From: Gemmatales bacterium | Lineage (GTDB): Bacteria > Planctomycetota > Planctomycetia > Gemmatales > Gemmataceae | Reading direction: 5' to 3' | DNA length: 64,000 nucleotides | NCBI GenBank assembly: GCA_026004675.1 | Contig: BPJP01000001.1 | Coordinates: forward strand, 806,001-870,000 | Part shown: positions 27,720 to 37,381 of the stretch, one piece after another | Numbering within the stretch: position 1 is the stretch's first letter | Layout of the letters: each line of letters opens with the position of its first letter | Program-made: the position numbers and the translations under genes | The notes under the pieces: generated by a model | Seen by the model: only the letters and a program-made list of their open reading frames with translations | The model's database searches: none | What the model was told of the DNA's origin: nothing

Positions 27720-29348
27720 TCAATCTGACAAAAGTGATCGGGTATTCATGCCGTGTCGCTTCAGGATTTCCTCCGCAGCACGAATTCCATGATACGCAGC
27801 TTCTTCAAACAAAGGCACGCCGCTTAAATCAGTATGGGCAAAATGGATCGGGCCGAACGCCTGTTGCGCGTCCTGTCGGCTGCGCCCCCAGATGAAGCCC
27901 GGTCGGGGCTGAATCATGGCGTGCCCCCAACGCATCACATCCAAACGTTGCGTCAAGTCGCGGATATTAGGATGAGCCCTTTCCATGTCCGACAAGCAAA
28001 GTTCCGCACATGTGGACCAGTCCCAAGCCAGAAGTTTCTCACGGCCTCGCGTCGGGTTATCTTCGCAGATGGGATAGTAATAAGTCAAAACCGTGGGGCC
28101 GTAGTCGAGAAGTGCCTGATGGGTTGCGCAAACGTATCCCAAAGACGGGCTATCGTAAATCACATTGTCCCAGCACAAGGGAAAACCCCGGCCGTAGGGA
28201 CGCTCTCTAAGGTGTAGATTCGCCACGAACCACGATCCGTACTCGAATTCCTGCAGATGACGTGGTGGATCATCGCGATAAGACCGAATCAAGTAACGTG
28301 TGAGGAAATGCGGCGCTGCAAAAATGACGAAGCGAGCCCGTCGGCCAATCGCTTGACGCCCCTCCGAATCAACAGCAATCACGTCCGCTCCGTCTTCTCG
28401 TGGTACGATGTCGCTTACGGCAAAGCCAAGCTTGCTGCGATCGCGAAATTTGCGGAACAAGCGGTTGACGACCCAGCCATTTCCCTCGGCCCAAGTAATA
28501 AACGGCTGCGAGGATGCTCCAGGTTTGGGAACGCGCGCGGCAAAATAGAACAGCCCCGCCCACGCACTGGTCTGTTCGATGGTCATCCCATAATCATCGC
28601 GGCAGGCGTAGTTCACCAGCCAACGCAGCCGCCGCGATGTAAAACCGTTTTGGTCCAACCAGTCAGCCATTGTGATCCGGTCGAGTTGCGTGATGTCCGC
28701 GTCGTCGGAACAGTGAGCGACTGGGATAGCAAACGCCCGACGACCTCTGGCATCGCGCCAGCCAACGAACCGATCGATTTCAGCCTGGAAGCGTCGCCAT
28801 TGCGACTCATCTTCGGGGGTGGCGCCAGCATGGACGAAGAGTCCCTCGTGCCATTGTCCGAGATAAAAAACTCGTTCTTCGGGTTCGCGACACAGGTACT
28901 GTTCCTTGACAACAGGTTGGCCTGCCTCGTCGGTGCCTTCGAAAACACCAAGCTCGTCGAGAATGGTCACAAGAAGTCGGTTTTCTTTGGTGGGAGCTGG
29001 GATGTAATGCGCTCCCCACGGATAGCCGACGACTTTCGAGGTACCGCTTCGCGCGGTACCTCCGGCAACCGGCTCCAACTCGATCAATTCGAAGTCGTTC
29101 AATCCCGCTCTGGCCAGTCGCCATGCTGCCACCAGGCCAGCCACCCCGGCACCGACAATAACGACGGTGCGATTTTGCCAGGCGTCGGGCGGCGGCACCG
29201 GTCGAAAACCGTCCCGGAGTCGATGACCGATTCCTGCCGAGGCACCAACGATCGCGCCTTCTGGCAGTGAGGGCGTCGACCTTCTGTAACAGCCGGGCAA
29301 CAAACCTGGCAATCCGATCAACGCGGCCAGCAGTTCACGGCGGTTCAT
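27720..29348 (-). CDS. FAD-dependent amine oxidase-like protein, Tat lipoprotein
   Basis: A 542-residue flavoprotein of the NAD(P)-binding/amine oxidase type. The dinucleotide-binding motif TVVIVGAGVAGLVAAWRLA lies near residue 60, followed by the ELEPVAGGTARSG signature, and a C-terminal FAD contact region (HFAHTDLSG). The N-terminus combines twin arginines (MNRRELLAAL) and a lipobox (LPGC, Cys near residue 20), so it is probably exported folded and anchored as a lipoprotein. The start is ATG 29348. It overlaps no gene but begins 2 nt after the stop of the nitrilase gene, so the two are very probably one operon. Substrate unknown; an amine or amino-sugar would fit. It ends convergent to the VWA gene. 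Confidence 0.85.
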   Translation of the reverse strand: MNRRELLAALIGLPGLLPGCYRRSTPSLPEGAIVGASAGIGHRLRDGFRPVPPPDAWQNRTVVIVGAGVAGLVAAWRLARAGLNDFELIELEPVAGGTARSGTSKVVGYPWGAHYIPAPTKENRLLVTILDELGVFEGTDEAGQPVVKEQYLCREPEERVFYLGQWHEGLFVHAGATPEDESQWRRFQAEIDRFVGWRDARGRRAFAIPVAHCSDDADITQLDRITMADWLDQNGFTSRRLRWLVNYACRDDYGMTIEQTSAWAGLFYFAARVPKPGASSQPFITWAEGNGWVVNRLFRKFRDRSKLGFAVSDIVPREDGADVIAVDSEGRQAIGRRARFVIFAAPHFLTRYLIRSYRDDPPRHLQEFEYGSWFVANLHLRERPYGRGFPLCWDNVIYDSPSLGYVCATHQALLDYGPTVLTYYYPICEDNPTRGREKLLAWDWSTCAELCLSDMERAHPNIRDLTQRLDVMRWGHAMIQPRPGFIWGRSRQDAQQAFGPIHFAHTDLSGVPLFEEAAYHGIRAAEEILKRHGMNTRSLLSD

Positions 29349-29350
29349 CA

Positions 29351-30195
29351 CTAGCAACCGGCTTTTGACATGTTGGTTAAACGGCTTTGCGGTAGAGGCT
29401 CCAGCTCGACTCCGGCCGAATTGTTTTGAACCAATGTTTGTTCTTCGCGGCTCAGACGAACAGCGGTAGAATGTTTCGGATCGATAATAGTGGAGCAGCC
29501 GGCATACTGGCAACTATAGTTCCAACCGAAAAAAGGTACGTTGGTACGAAAGTCGCCCGTCATGTTGCAAAAAATGACAGGAACACCGAGCCGTTTGGAC
29601 AGCCAATGAGGTCGGTGTTCGGGTTTGCAGGGAAATCCAATTTCCGACTGCCGGCAACAAGATATTACCGGTGCGCAGATCGGGCCAGGCGGCACTGATT
29701 ACGAGAAAATCGATTCGTGATGCGAGCCGTTTGACGATGCGCCAGTGCACCATGTCCCAGCAGATGAGAACGCCGATGCGGCCGAGGCCAGTGGGAAAGA
29801 TGCCCGGGCGGTGGCCCGCGATGGAAGAACATCTTTTCGAAAAAAAGCTGGGCAGCGCTTCCGGTAGCGGAAGACTTCGCCATCAGGAGCTGCCAGAACG
29901 AATGTATCGTAGAATCGGTTTTTCGATCGCTCGGCGATGGCACCGCCAATGTGGCAACCGGTCGTACGACTCCATTTGACCAGCCACTTTGTCGTTCGCC
30001 CGCCGATCACGGCTCAGCAACGCCGTGCAAGCGGACGATCGTAAAACAATCCAGTATTGAAAAGCTCGGGGAAGAAGAATAAGCTGGGCACCGCGGCGAT
30101 GGGCGTCGGCGATATGCCATTCGGCTCGATGCAAATTCTCTTCAACGGCAAGCGGACGGCAAGCCATTTGTACCGTTGCCGTTGTCAATTCGCAT
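29351..30195 (-). pseudogene. Carbon-nitrogen hydrolase (nitrilase superfamily), frame broken at least five times
   Basis: The translated pieces assemble into one nitrilase-family amidase. From an ATG at 30195 (GAAGGAG seven bases before it) come TATVQMACRPLAVEENL, GAQLILLPELFNTGLFYD (catalytic Glu region), TTKWLVKWSRTTGCHIGGA, FRYRKRCPAFFEKMFF, GRIGVLICWDMVHWRIVK (catalytic Cys) and GVPVIFCNMTGDFRTNVPFFGW. To join them one must remove a base near 30187, from C4 near 30070, from T7 near 29845, from G3 near 29816 and near 29635; a TGA near 30014 also interrupts. Because removal restores highly conserved sequence each time, consensus error is likelier than decay, and the gene may be intact in reality. 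It is the first gene of an operon with the FAD oxidoreductase. Confidence 0.75.
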
Positions 30196-30316
30196 GCCTC
30201 ATCTCCTTCAGATCGTTTCCAATTTTCACCAAATAGCAGAATCGTCACCATTCACACAAGCCACGAAGCGGTCGGGGAGCTGCGTAACGGTTCGGCCCAA
30301 CTGGTCGAAACGTCGA

Positions 30317-30344
30317 TTGTCAATAGTTTCTAACCCTATAGAAT
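30317..30344 (+). promoter_or_regulatory. Possible promoter of the MFS transporter gene
   Basis: TTGTCA (30317-30322) and TAGAAT (30339-30344) are spaced by 16 bp, near the sigma-70 consensus, about 93 nt before the transporter start. This is pattern matching only, in a 241-nt divergent intergenic region with the nitrilase gene. Confidence 0.25.
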
Positions 30345-30436
30345 CGGCAACTTGGCACGCCTCACGTAAGTTTTCCCTCCGCAATCGAGGAGAAATTCCG
30401 TGTCCAGCTCAATCGATGCGAGTCAAGCCCCAGCGA

Positions 30437-31895
30437 ATGACCATCGTCCACTGGTTGGTTGTCACGCTGGCATCCCATTGGATTTGCCTTTGACATTTAC
30501 GAGCTATTGATGCTCGCCTCTGGTGATTCGGCCGGCGCTCCTTGAATTCGGTGTTACTCCAAGCAGCCCCCGATTTTCAGACGCAATTGGCGCTATGGCG
30601 AAGTCTGTTCTTCTTTCTGCCCGCGCTGGTCGGCGGCGTCTTCGGACTCTTGGGCGGTTATCTGACGGATCGTTTAGGTCGGCGGCGTGTTCTGACGTGG
30701 AGCATCCTGCTTTACGCGGTCTCGGCCTTTTCTCGCCGGGTATTCGACCTCGCTTACCATGCTGTTGATTCCTGCGCTGTACGACCTTTATCGGCGTCTG
30801 CGTCGAATTCGTGGCGGCGGTCGCCTGGCTGGCGGAATTGTTCCCCCCACCCCCAGCAGCGCGAGCGCGTCCTTGGCTACACACAGGCCTTTTCTTCGCT
30901 AGGCGGTTTGATGGTCGCAATCGCCTTCGAACTGGCCGTCCGGTACTCCAGCAGTTTGCCGGCGATCACCATTCCTTCCTGCCTTTTTTACCGGCTGGAT
31001 CGGGCAGATTGGACCAACCCACCAACACGAGCCTTGGCGCTATACGTTGATGTCCGGATTGATCCCGGCATTGCCGTTGATCGTGATCCGGGCCGTTTCT
31101 CCCCGAAAGCCCCGTCTGGGCGAGGAAGCGACAGGAAGGAACCTTGAAACGTCCACGCATTCGCGAATTGTTTTCGCCTCAGTTGCGCGCTGACCACGAT
31201 CAGTACGGCAATCATGTTTGCTTGCAGTTACGGTGCCGCCTTCGGCGCGATTCAGCAGATCCCACAGATTATTCCCGGATTGAAAAACATCCAGGAGGAA
31301 ACCAAGGACCTCAAGTCGCCGGCGGAAAAAAAGAAGTACGTGGAGAAGGTTGCCGCCCAATACACCAAAATGCAGGAATTGGGCGGCCTGACCGGGCGTT
31401 TCGTTTTCGCCCTGCTGACTGTGTATATTGTCAGCCGACGCAACCTCTTGCGTGTCTTCCAGCTCCCTGGTTTAATTATTTTATGCCATTGTTTTTTGGT
31501 TTCTTTTTGACGATGGAGAACCGGACCTTTTTCACAATCAATTTGAACTGGCTGCTGTTGGGCGAATTGCCGGTGACTACCGTTTCTCTCGGTGCTTTTT
31601 CTGGCAGGGTTGTTTACGGTGGCCCAGTTCAGTTTCTGGGGGAATTATTTACCGCGCGTCTATCCGGTTCATCTGCGCGGCACGGGGGAGAGTTTCGCGG
31701 CGAACATCGGCGGGCGAAATGTTCGGCACTTCATTCGCTGCTGTTACCAGCAACCTAGCCTTAATCATGCCGGGCAGCAGCGATCCGGCACGCCTGGCGG
31801 CCGCGGCCGCAGCTGTCGCCTTCTTCGTCTACGCGGTCGGCTCGATCGCCTGTTGCTTCCTCCCCGAGCCATCGCCCGAATTCGAAAACGCCTGA
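30437..31895 (+). pseudogene. MFS transporter, frame broken about ten times
   Basis: Translated pieces in all three frames together form one major facilitator of about 480 residues. In order: MTIVHWLVVTLAS, IGFAFDIYELLM, LVIRPALLEFGVTP, LVGGVFGLLGGYLTDRLGRRR (the MFS loop 2-3 signature), LAELFPHPQQRERVLGYTQAF, GLMVAIAFELAVRY, YTLMSGLIPALPLIVIR, FLPESPVWARKRQEG (sugar-porter-like), SYGAAFGAIQQIPQIIPGL, FVFALLTVYIVSRR, PVHLRGTGESFAANIGGR and SNLALIMPGS, ending PEPSPEFENA with TGA at 31893-31895. Each joint that I resolved is one surplus base, usually in a homopolymer (C3 near 30470, C5 near 30570, T4 near 30733, C6 near 30843, G3 near 31085). The substrate is not recognisable. It is divergent from the nitrilase gene and may move a related compound. 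Confidence 0.72.
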
Positions 31896-31915
31896 TTCTT
31901 ACGGAGAAAACTGAT

Positions 31916-32082
31916 ATGGTCGAACGAAAAAATCGAATTACGCCGACGTCGGAAACGCAAGGAGAAACTGCTTAAGCTGAAAAAAGAAACTGGCCCAAGC
32001 AAAGGACAACCGGGAACGAGAATTAATCCTCAAACGGATTCACATCATCAGTCCGTGGTGGAAAGAGCCGGAGAAAACATGA
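31916..32082 (+). CDS. Small basic protein, about 54 residues (two frameshifts)
   Basis: From ATG 31916 (GGAGAA upstream at 31903-31908) the conceptual product, after taking one A from each of two A6 runs (about 31925 and 31980), begins MVERKIELRRRRKRKEKLLK, continues LKKKLAQAKDNREREL and ends ISPWWKEPEKT. It is rich in Arg/Lys, helical, and has a Trp-Trp end. It resembles, from memory, a family of tiny charged proteins conserved in planctomycetes (DUF6800-like); I could not verify the assignment. The stop overlaps the start of the next gene (ATGA, 32079-32082), a sign of translational coupling. It follows the MFS gene by 20 nt. Confidence 0.5.
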
Positions 32083-32727
32083 ATCGTTTACCGGTTCCTA
32101 TCGTGTTAGTGCCGTTTTTGACCGCTCTGGCCATGCCCCTGGCGGTTTACGGCCAGGTATCGTTTCCCTACAAGATCGAATGCCGTGCAGGACCTTTGCA
32201 GAAGAATGTCCGCCATTTGTTAGAGACCTGGCAACGCCTCGATACCTCCGTTCCTGAGGAACTGAAAACACAACTGCAAACGCTCGTCACTGCCCAACCG
32301 GGCGAGGAGGACATCTCGGCGGTTGCAATCACTTTTGGATTCTTATTGTCTGCTCAGCGTCTCGATCAACCCGGAGGCACGGGTGAAAGCCGCCCGCGGT
32401 CCCGCCAAAGCAAAACTTCGCCTGAACCGACCAGTCGTCTTCCTCGTCAAGGTCGACAACGACGCGGGCGTCACAGCCGCACTTCGTGTCCACGGCCCGG
32501 AATTGCGTAGCGAGATGAATCCACGCGGCTGGCTGGAAGCCCTCGTCATCTACGGACAAGGAAAGGAAAAGAGGGCTAAACCGGCCAACGCCTGCAATAC
32601 GTTCTTTTGCAATTGACGGCGCGAGAAGCGGGCAAACGCGAAGCCACGCTCAAAGTGGACGCCGGCCAAGGCTCGCAAGACTTGGGTTTTTCGTGCAGAA
32701 GTACCTATCCTGTTCACAATCCAATAA
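32079..32727 (+). pseudogene. Secreted protein with a CehA/McbA-like N-terminal module (several frameshifts)
   Basis: The start ATG 32079 overlaps the previous stop. Residues 1-26 are a signal peptide (MNRLPVPIVLVPFLTALAMP, then Ala-Val-Tyr-Gly-Gln). The mature part reads WQRLDTSVPEELKTQLQTL, then SLLDSYCLLSVSINPEARVK, PVVFLVKVDNDAGVTAALRV, LTAREAGKREATLKVDAGQG and SQDLGFRAEVPILFTIQ before TAA 32725-32727. Similar modules, as I remember, open planctomycete CehA/McbA-type metallohydrolases, but no PHP hydrolase domain follows here. Frame breaks lie near 32322, 32570-32590 and in T5 near 32688. The gene converges on the histidine kinase gene. Confidence 0.5.
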
Positions 32728-32772
32728 CGCCTGGTCCGAACGATCGGCGTCTGCCACCGGGAGTCGGCCGAG

Positions 32773-33953
32773 TTAGTCCGAGCTATTCTTGTCGACGGGA
32801 AGCGTAATGACGAAAGTCGAACCTTCGCCGAGCTGGCTGTGCGCTTGAATCCGGCCGCCGTGCATTTCCACAAACGCCTTGACGAGCGTCAAGCCGAGGC
32901 CAAGTCCTCGTCGCTGGAATTCGAAGACTCCCGACGAATGGCGCGAGACGTCGAAATCGGTGAAGAAAGGATCGAAGATATGATGCAGACATTTCGGTTC
33001 GATGCCGATGCCGTGGTCTCGAACGGTGATCTCGACAGCGGCTTCGTTTCGTGTGCCGGTCAACTCGATTCGCCCACCGTCTGGAGTGAATTTGACGGCA
33101 TTCAAAAGCAGGTGCATGACTGCGTCGCGAATTTTGTCGCCTTCAATGCTCAAACTTCCCAATTGCGGGTCCGCTTGCACGATCAAAACCTGTTTGCGAC
33201 GCTCGACGAATGGCCGAATACCATTGGCAGCGCTTTGTAACAACGCGACCATATCGGTGGGCGTTCGTGTCAGGCAGCGTTCGAACTGGCCAGCGACCAG
33301 CATCTTCACAATCTGGTCAACAAGACCGCTTAGTCGCATGCTGGCGTCGTAGATTTGGTCGATCCAGGGTTGGACGGTTGGCTCGAGCGAAGTCTGCTGG
33401 CGAATGAGATCGCTTTAAACCGACAAGAATGGTCAAGGGAGTGCGCAGCTCATGACTGGCGACTTTGATAAAGGCCAGTTTGAGTTCGTTGGCGCGGCGC
33501 AGCTGCTCGTTCATGGCTTCCAGGCGGGCGTTTTTCTCCTGCAATTCGGCCAGCAGGCGCCGTCGTTCCGCCATCATGTCATAAACGTTCTGCAGCTTGT
33601 TTAAGCGTCACTTGCAGTTCATCGACATCCCAAGGCTTCGAAATGTAGCGAAACACGTTGCCGGGCGTTGATTGCTTCGATGACGGCATGAATATCGGCA
33701 TAAACCGGTAAAAAGGAGACGGGACGATATCGGGATGCGATTGTCTCAATTTTTGCAAGAACTCCACGCCCGACATCTCGGGCATGCGCTGGTCGCTCAT
33801 GACGATATGGACTTCTTCTTTTTCGATCAGCTGCAGGCCTTCGGTAGCACGGGTGGCCCCAAGAACGCGGTAATCGAAGCGCAACAAGTCTTGCAGCGAT
33901 TGGACGACTTCGATTTCATCATCAACGATCAGCAGGCAATGGCGCGGCGCCAT
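32773..33953 (-). pseudogene. Receiver-histidine kinase fusion (several frameshifts)
   Basis: One two-component protein of about 390 residues, once frame breaks are repaired. An N-terminal receiver domain has the acidic pair (LLIVDDEIEVV), the phospho-acceptor region IVMSDQRMPEMSG and the lysine in ISKPWDVDEL. A short coiled coil (AERRRLLAELQEKNARLEAM) links to a kinase core: H-box ASHELRTPLTIL, N-box LLNAVKFTPDGG, G1 DHGIGI and G2 GLGLGLTLVKAFVEMHGG. There is no membrane segment or sensor domain, so it is a cytoplasmic kinase switched by phosphorylation of its own receiver. Surplus bases lie near 33417 (A/T3), 33590 (T3), 33662 (C3), 33697 (T3) and 33720 (C3). The start MAPRHCLLI at 33953 is preferred. 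Confidence 0.75.
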
Positions 33954-34121
33954 CGGTATGCTCCATCGCGGGCGGGAACAAGCTACCATTTCACGGAAGT
34001 CTGGTTTGCAGTTCACCCCGTATCAAAGAAACTTTAGCTGGTAGGCGGGTCAACCGGCTTTTTCATTTTCCGCTTTTGCTATAATCCCAGCAACGACTGT
34101 CTCCCTTGCAAAGGAACGGAC

Positions 34122-35643
34122 ATGGCTGAGAAGATCAGGAAGCGCTCGGAAGACTATTCTCAATGGTACCTCGATATCGTGCACCGTGCCGAATTGGCTG
34201 AGAATTCGGACGTGCGTGGTTGCATGGTAATTAAACCACACGGCTTTGCCTTGTGGGAACGGATGCAGCGGGCTTTGGATCGTATGTTCAAAGAGACCGG
34301 CCATGTCAACGCTTATTTCCCACTCTTTATTCCCCAAATCCTTTTTAGCCCGTGAAGAGGAAATGGCAGCCGGCTTCGCCAAAGAGTGCGCCGTCGTAAC
34401 CCATTATCGGCTGAAAACCGTTCCCGGCCAAGGGCTGGTTGTCGATCCCGACTCGAAATTGGAAGAGGAACTCGTCGTTCGTCCGACTTCCGAGACCATC
34501 ATCTGGAATACCTATCGGCATTGGATTCAAAGTTACCGGGACCTGCCCCTGCTCATCAACCAATGGGCCAATGTGGTCCGCTGGGAGATGCGAACGAGGC
34601 TGTTTTTGCGAACCGCCGAGTTTCTCTGGCAGGAAGGGCATACAGCCCATGCCACCCAGAAAGAAGCCGAGGAAGAAGCCCATCGCATGCTTGAAGTCTA
34701 TCGCTCTTTCGCTGAAGACTGGATGGCCATGCCGGTTTTGACCGGTCCTAAAACCGAAGGGCAAAAGTTCCCGGGCGCCATTTACACTCTCTGCATCGAA
34801 GCGATGATGCAAGACCGACGGGCATTGCAAGCGGGAACCAGCCATTTTTTAGGACAGAACTTCGCCAAAGCCTTTGATGTGAAATTTCAAAATCAGCACG
34901 GCGAACTGGAATACGCCTGGGCCACCAGCTGGGGCGTCTCCACTCGCTTGATCGGCGGGCTGATCATGACCCACAGCGACGACCAGGGGCTTGTTCTGCC
35001 GCCGCGCGTTTCTCCCATTCACGCCGTCATTGTGCCGATTTTCAAGAAACCGGAAGAGAAGGAACAAGTCCTAGCAGCGGCCCACCGGTTGGCAACGGCG
35101 CTTAAACAGGGGGTCGAAAAACAGCTGCATTCCTGGCTCAATTTTGAACCCGTCGTCGTGAAAGTCGATGACCGCGAACAGTACCAGCCCGGTTTCAAGT
35201 TCAACGAATGGGAACTGCGTGGCGTGCCTATCCGCATCGAATTAGGTCCGAAAGATTTGGCCAACGAATCCTGTGTACTCGCCCGCCGCGACATTCCCGG
35301 CAAAGAAGGAAAAGAAATGGGCATATCATTGTCGGCAGCGCCGGCGCGGATGGCCGAGCTTTTGCAGGAAATCCAGAAAAACTTGTTCCAACGGGCGAAG
35401 AAATTCCGCGACGACAACAGCTACGAAGTCAACTCCTATGACGAATTCAAAGAAAAAATCGAGAATCCAGGCGGATTTTTGTGGGCCCATTGGGATGGCA
35501 CCCGCGAAACTGAAGATCGCATCGCCGCTGAGACCAAGGCCACCATTCGCTGCGTCCCCTTCCATCGGCCAGACGAGAAAGGAAAATGCATCCTGACCGG
35601 CAGACCGTCTCAGGGACGCGTCGTTTTCGCGAAAGCCTATTGA
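34122..35643 (+). CDS. proS: Prolyl-tRNA synthetase, archaeal/eukaryal (type 3) form (one frameshift)
   Basis: Class II synthetase charging tRNA-Pro. Motif 1 ([19 protein letters not shown]), motif 2 ([18 protein letters not shown], then [23 protein letters not shown]) and motif 3 ([29 protein letters not shown]) are clear. There is no ~180-residue editing insertion between motifs 2 and 3, and the chain ends in Tyr (FAKAY), both marks of the archaeal/eukaryal type. The frame is broken at the C4 run 34332-34335; C3 gives [18 protein letters not shown] and a 506-residue protein. An essential enzyme is unlikely to be dead, so a consensus error is preferred. It ends 6 nt from the convergent MATE gene. 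Confidence 0.93.
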
Positions 35644-35649
35644 CTCCGA

Positions 35650-37050
35650 TCAAGAAAGGCTTGGCTCGATCACACGCATGGTTCGCCATTTCCCTTGGCG
35701 ATAGCGACACCAAAACACCACGCCCAACGTCCAGACCCACGCCGTCAAGATTGCCCAGCATCCCAAGATGCCGAATTGGAACACTTCGACACCGATCCAA
35801 CTCGACCCGGCAAGCATGATCGCCATGACAAAGCTCACTCGGATCAGAAAAGGCGTATCACCTGCCCCTTTGATGGCGTTGACGAATACCATCGAAACCG
35901 CGTCAAACAAATTGTAGGCTGCAACAAACCGGAGCAAGGTGGCCGCCAGTGTGCGAACTTCGATGTCCAAGTGCGTTGCTTCGGCACCGGCGAAGAAGGT
36001 CGACAGAAACCATTCAGGGACAAGAACGTACAGCACCGAGATGATCGCCATGTAATTCATCGCGATGACCAGACCGGTTTGCGTAGAACGAGCCGCCAGG
36101 TCGTCCCGATCCTCTCCAAGGCGCTGGCCAACGAGGATGCCAACAGCAAGCCCGATGCCCCAGATCGGCATGAACGCCAGGGTGCTGATGCTGAATGCAA
36201 TACTGGACGCTTGCGACGCGACATCGCCGAGCCGCCCAATCAACAGGATGAAAATGGCAAAACCAAGTACGTCCAAGAGCATCTGCAAACCGCTGGGACC
36301 GCCGAAATACAGCAATCTGCCTAACAGTCGTCGATCAAAGACAAGACCTTCCAAGGTGCCGAATTCGCCCCGGTGCCGGCGTCGCAGGATCAGGAATACA
36401 TAAGCAAAGGCCTTGAACCAAAGAGCCGTTACGGTTGCCCAGCCGGCGCCGGTAATTCCCAGAACCGGAAAACCGCCCCGGCCGAAAATCCAGAGATAAT
36501 CGAGAACAACATTGATCGCTGCTGCCAACACATCGATACACATGACAACGGACGTTTGACCTCGACCACTGTAAAAGGAACAAAGCGCCTGGGCCAACAA
36601 CATGGCAGGGGCGCCGCAGAGCAGGATTTGGAAATACGCAGTTTCTTGAAGATAGGTACTTGTTTCGTGTCCAGCCAACGCGAACATCGATGGCGCGATC
36701 GGGATGAAGGCCAGCACGAAAGGGGACATGACAAGCCCGGCCCATGCCCCTTGCCAAACTGCTCGACCAATCATCGTTGCCTGGCCGTTGCCGAAATACT
36801 GCGACACGAAGGTGTTGGTATAGGTGCAGATCCCCAATGGCAAACAGACGACGGCAAACCAGAGATTCGAGCCGGTAAACGCTGCCGCCAAAGCCGTCCC
36901 CGAGCACCATTTCAGAAAAACACGGTCGACAAACGTCATCACCGTCCAGGATAAAGTCGACACGACAAGCGGCAAAGCCACGGCTAACACTTCACGAAAG
37001 CCGCCCGGCCGGTGCCACCAGTTCGCATTCTCATCGACGTCGTTTATCAT
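35650..37050 (-). CDS. MATE family efflux transporter
   Basis: A 466-residue integral membrane protein with about twelve hydrophobic helices in two halves, the MATE (NorM/DinF) layout that exports organic cations or drugs using Na+ or H+. Recognisable segments are EVLAVALPLVVSTLSWTVMTFVDRVFL (helix 1), NTFVSQYFGNGQ, LCSFYSGRGQTSVVM, LDYLWIFGRGGFPVLGITGAGWATV and the second-half GIGLAVGILVGQRLGEDR. The start MINDVDENANWW at 37050 avoids a non-hydrophobic extension of the open frame upstream. Substrate unknown. Confidence 0.9.
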   Translation of the reverse strand: MINDVDENANWWHRPGGFREVLAVALPLVVSTLSWTVMTFVDRVFLKWCSGTALAAAFTGSNLWFAVVCLPLGICTYTNTFVSQYFGNGQATMIGRAVWQGAWAGLVMSPFVLAFIPIAPSMFALAGHETSTYLQETAYFQILLCGAPAMLLAQALCSFYSGRGQTSVVMCIDVLAAAINVVLDYLWIFGRGGFPVLGITGAGWATVTALWFKAFAYVFLILRRRHRGEFGTLEGLVFDRRLLGRLLYFGGPSGLQMLLDVLGFAIFILLIGRLGDVASQASSIAFSISTLAFMPIWGIGLAVGILVGQRLGEDRDDLAARSTQTGLVIAMNYMAIISVLYVLVPEWFLSTFFAGAEATHLDIEVRTLAATLLRFVAAYNLFDAVSMVFVNAIKGAGDTPFLIRVSFVMAIMLAGSSWIGVEVFQFGILGCWAILTAWVWTLGVVFWCRYRQGKWRTMRVIEPSLS

Positions 37051-37381
37051 GCCGCATTCAAAATTCGCTGCAGGCGCTTTGTTTGTTCGGTTCGACGAAA
37101 GTTTCGACAAAATCTCCAACAGAATTCTATCCGGTTGCGATCTGTCGCAAACAAGCGACGATGCCGCTAACTTGGCAACCGATCTCAGCCGTTTCGTCTT
37201 ATATGTGCGTATTCTCCATTTGGCCTGCCTTGGAACATCCGCTTCGATCATGTCGCTATACGAACGATCATTGGGTCACATACCGCAATTCGTGCAAAAT
37301 CCTCTTGCGACCTGTTCTTCTTCTCGCTATGGTTCGCCGTTCTTCCAGGCTTTTGTTGGAAAGGAGCGCAAGGACGTTGAT
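37051..37381. other. Intergenic region between divergent genes
   Basis: 331 bases between the MATE gene (-) and a lipoprotein gene (+). The lipoprotein's frame stays open through the region, but no start with a ribosome-binding site or signal peptide is seen before 37382. I recognise no RNA gene or repeat. Confidence 0.4.

Noticed and set aside
29351..32727. Genuine cluster of decaying pseudogenes
   Set aside because: The breaks are almost all single-base homopolymer insertions, with conserved protein sequence on both sides, and extend into proS; consensus error explains them better.
36824..37381. Long N-terminal extension of the lipoprotein gene
   Set aside because: The frame is open but overlaps the opposite-strand MATE gene and would bury the lipoprotein signal; the start at 37382 is preferred.
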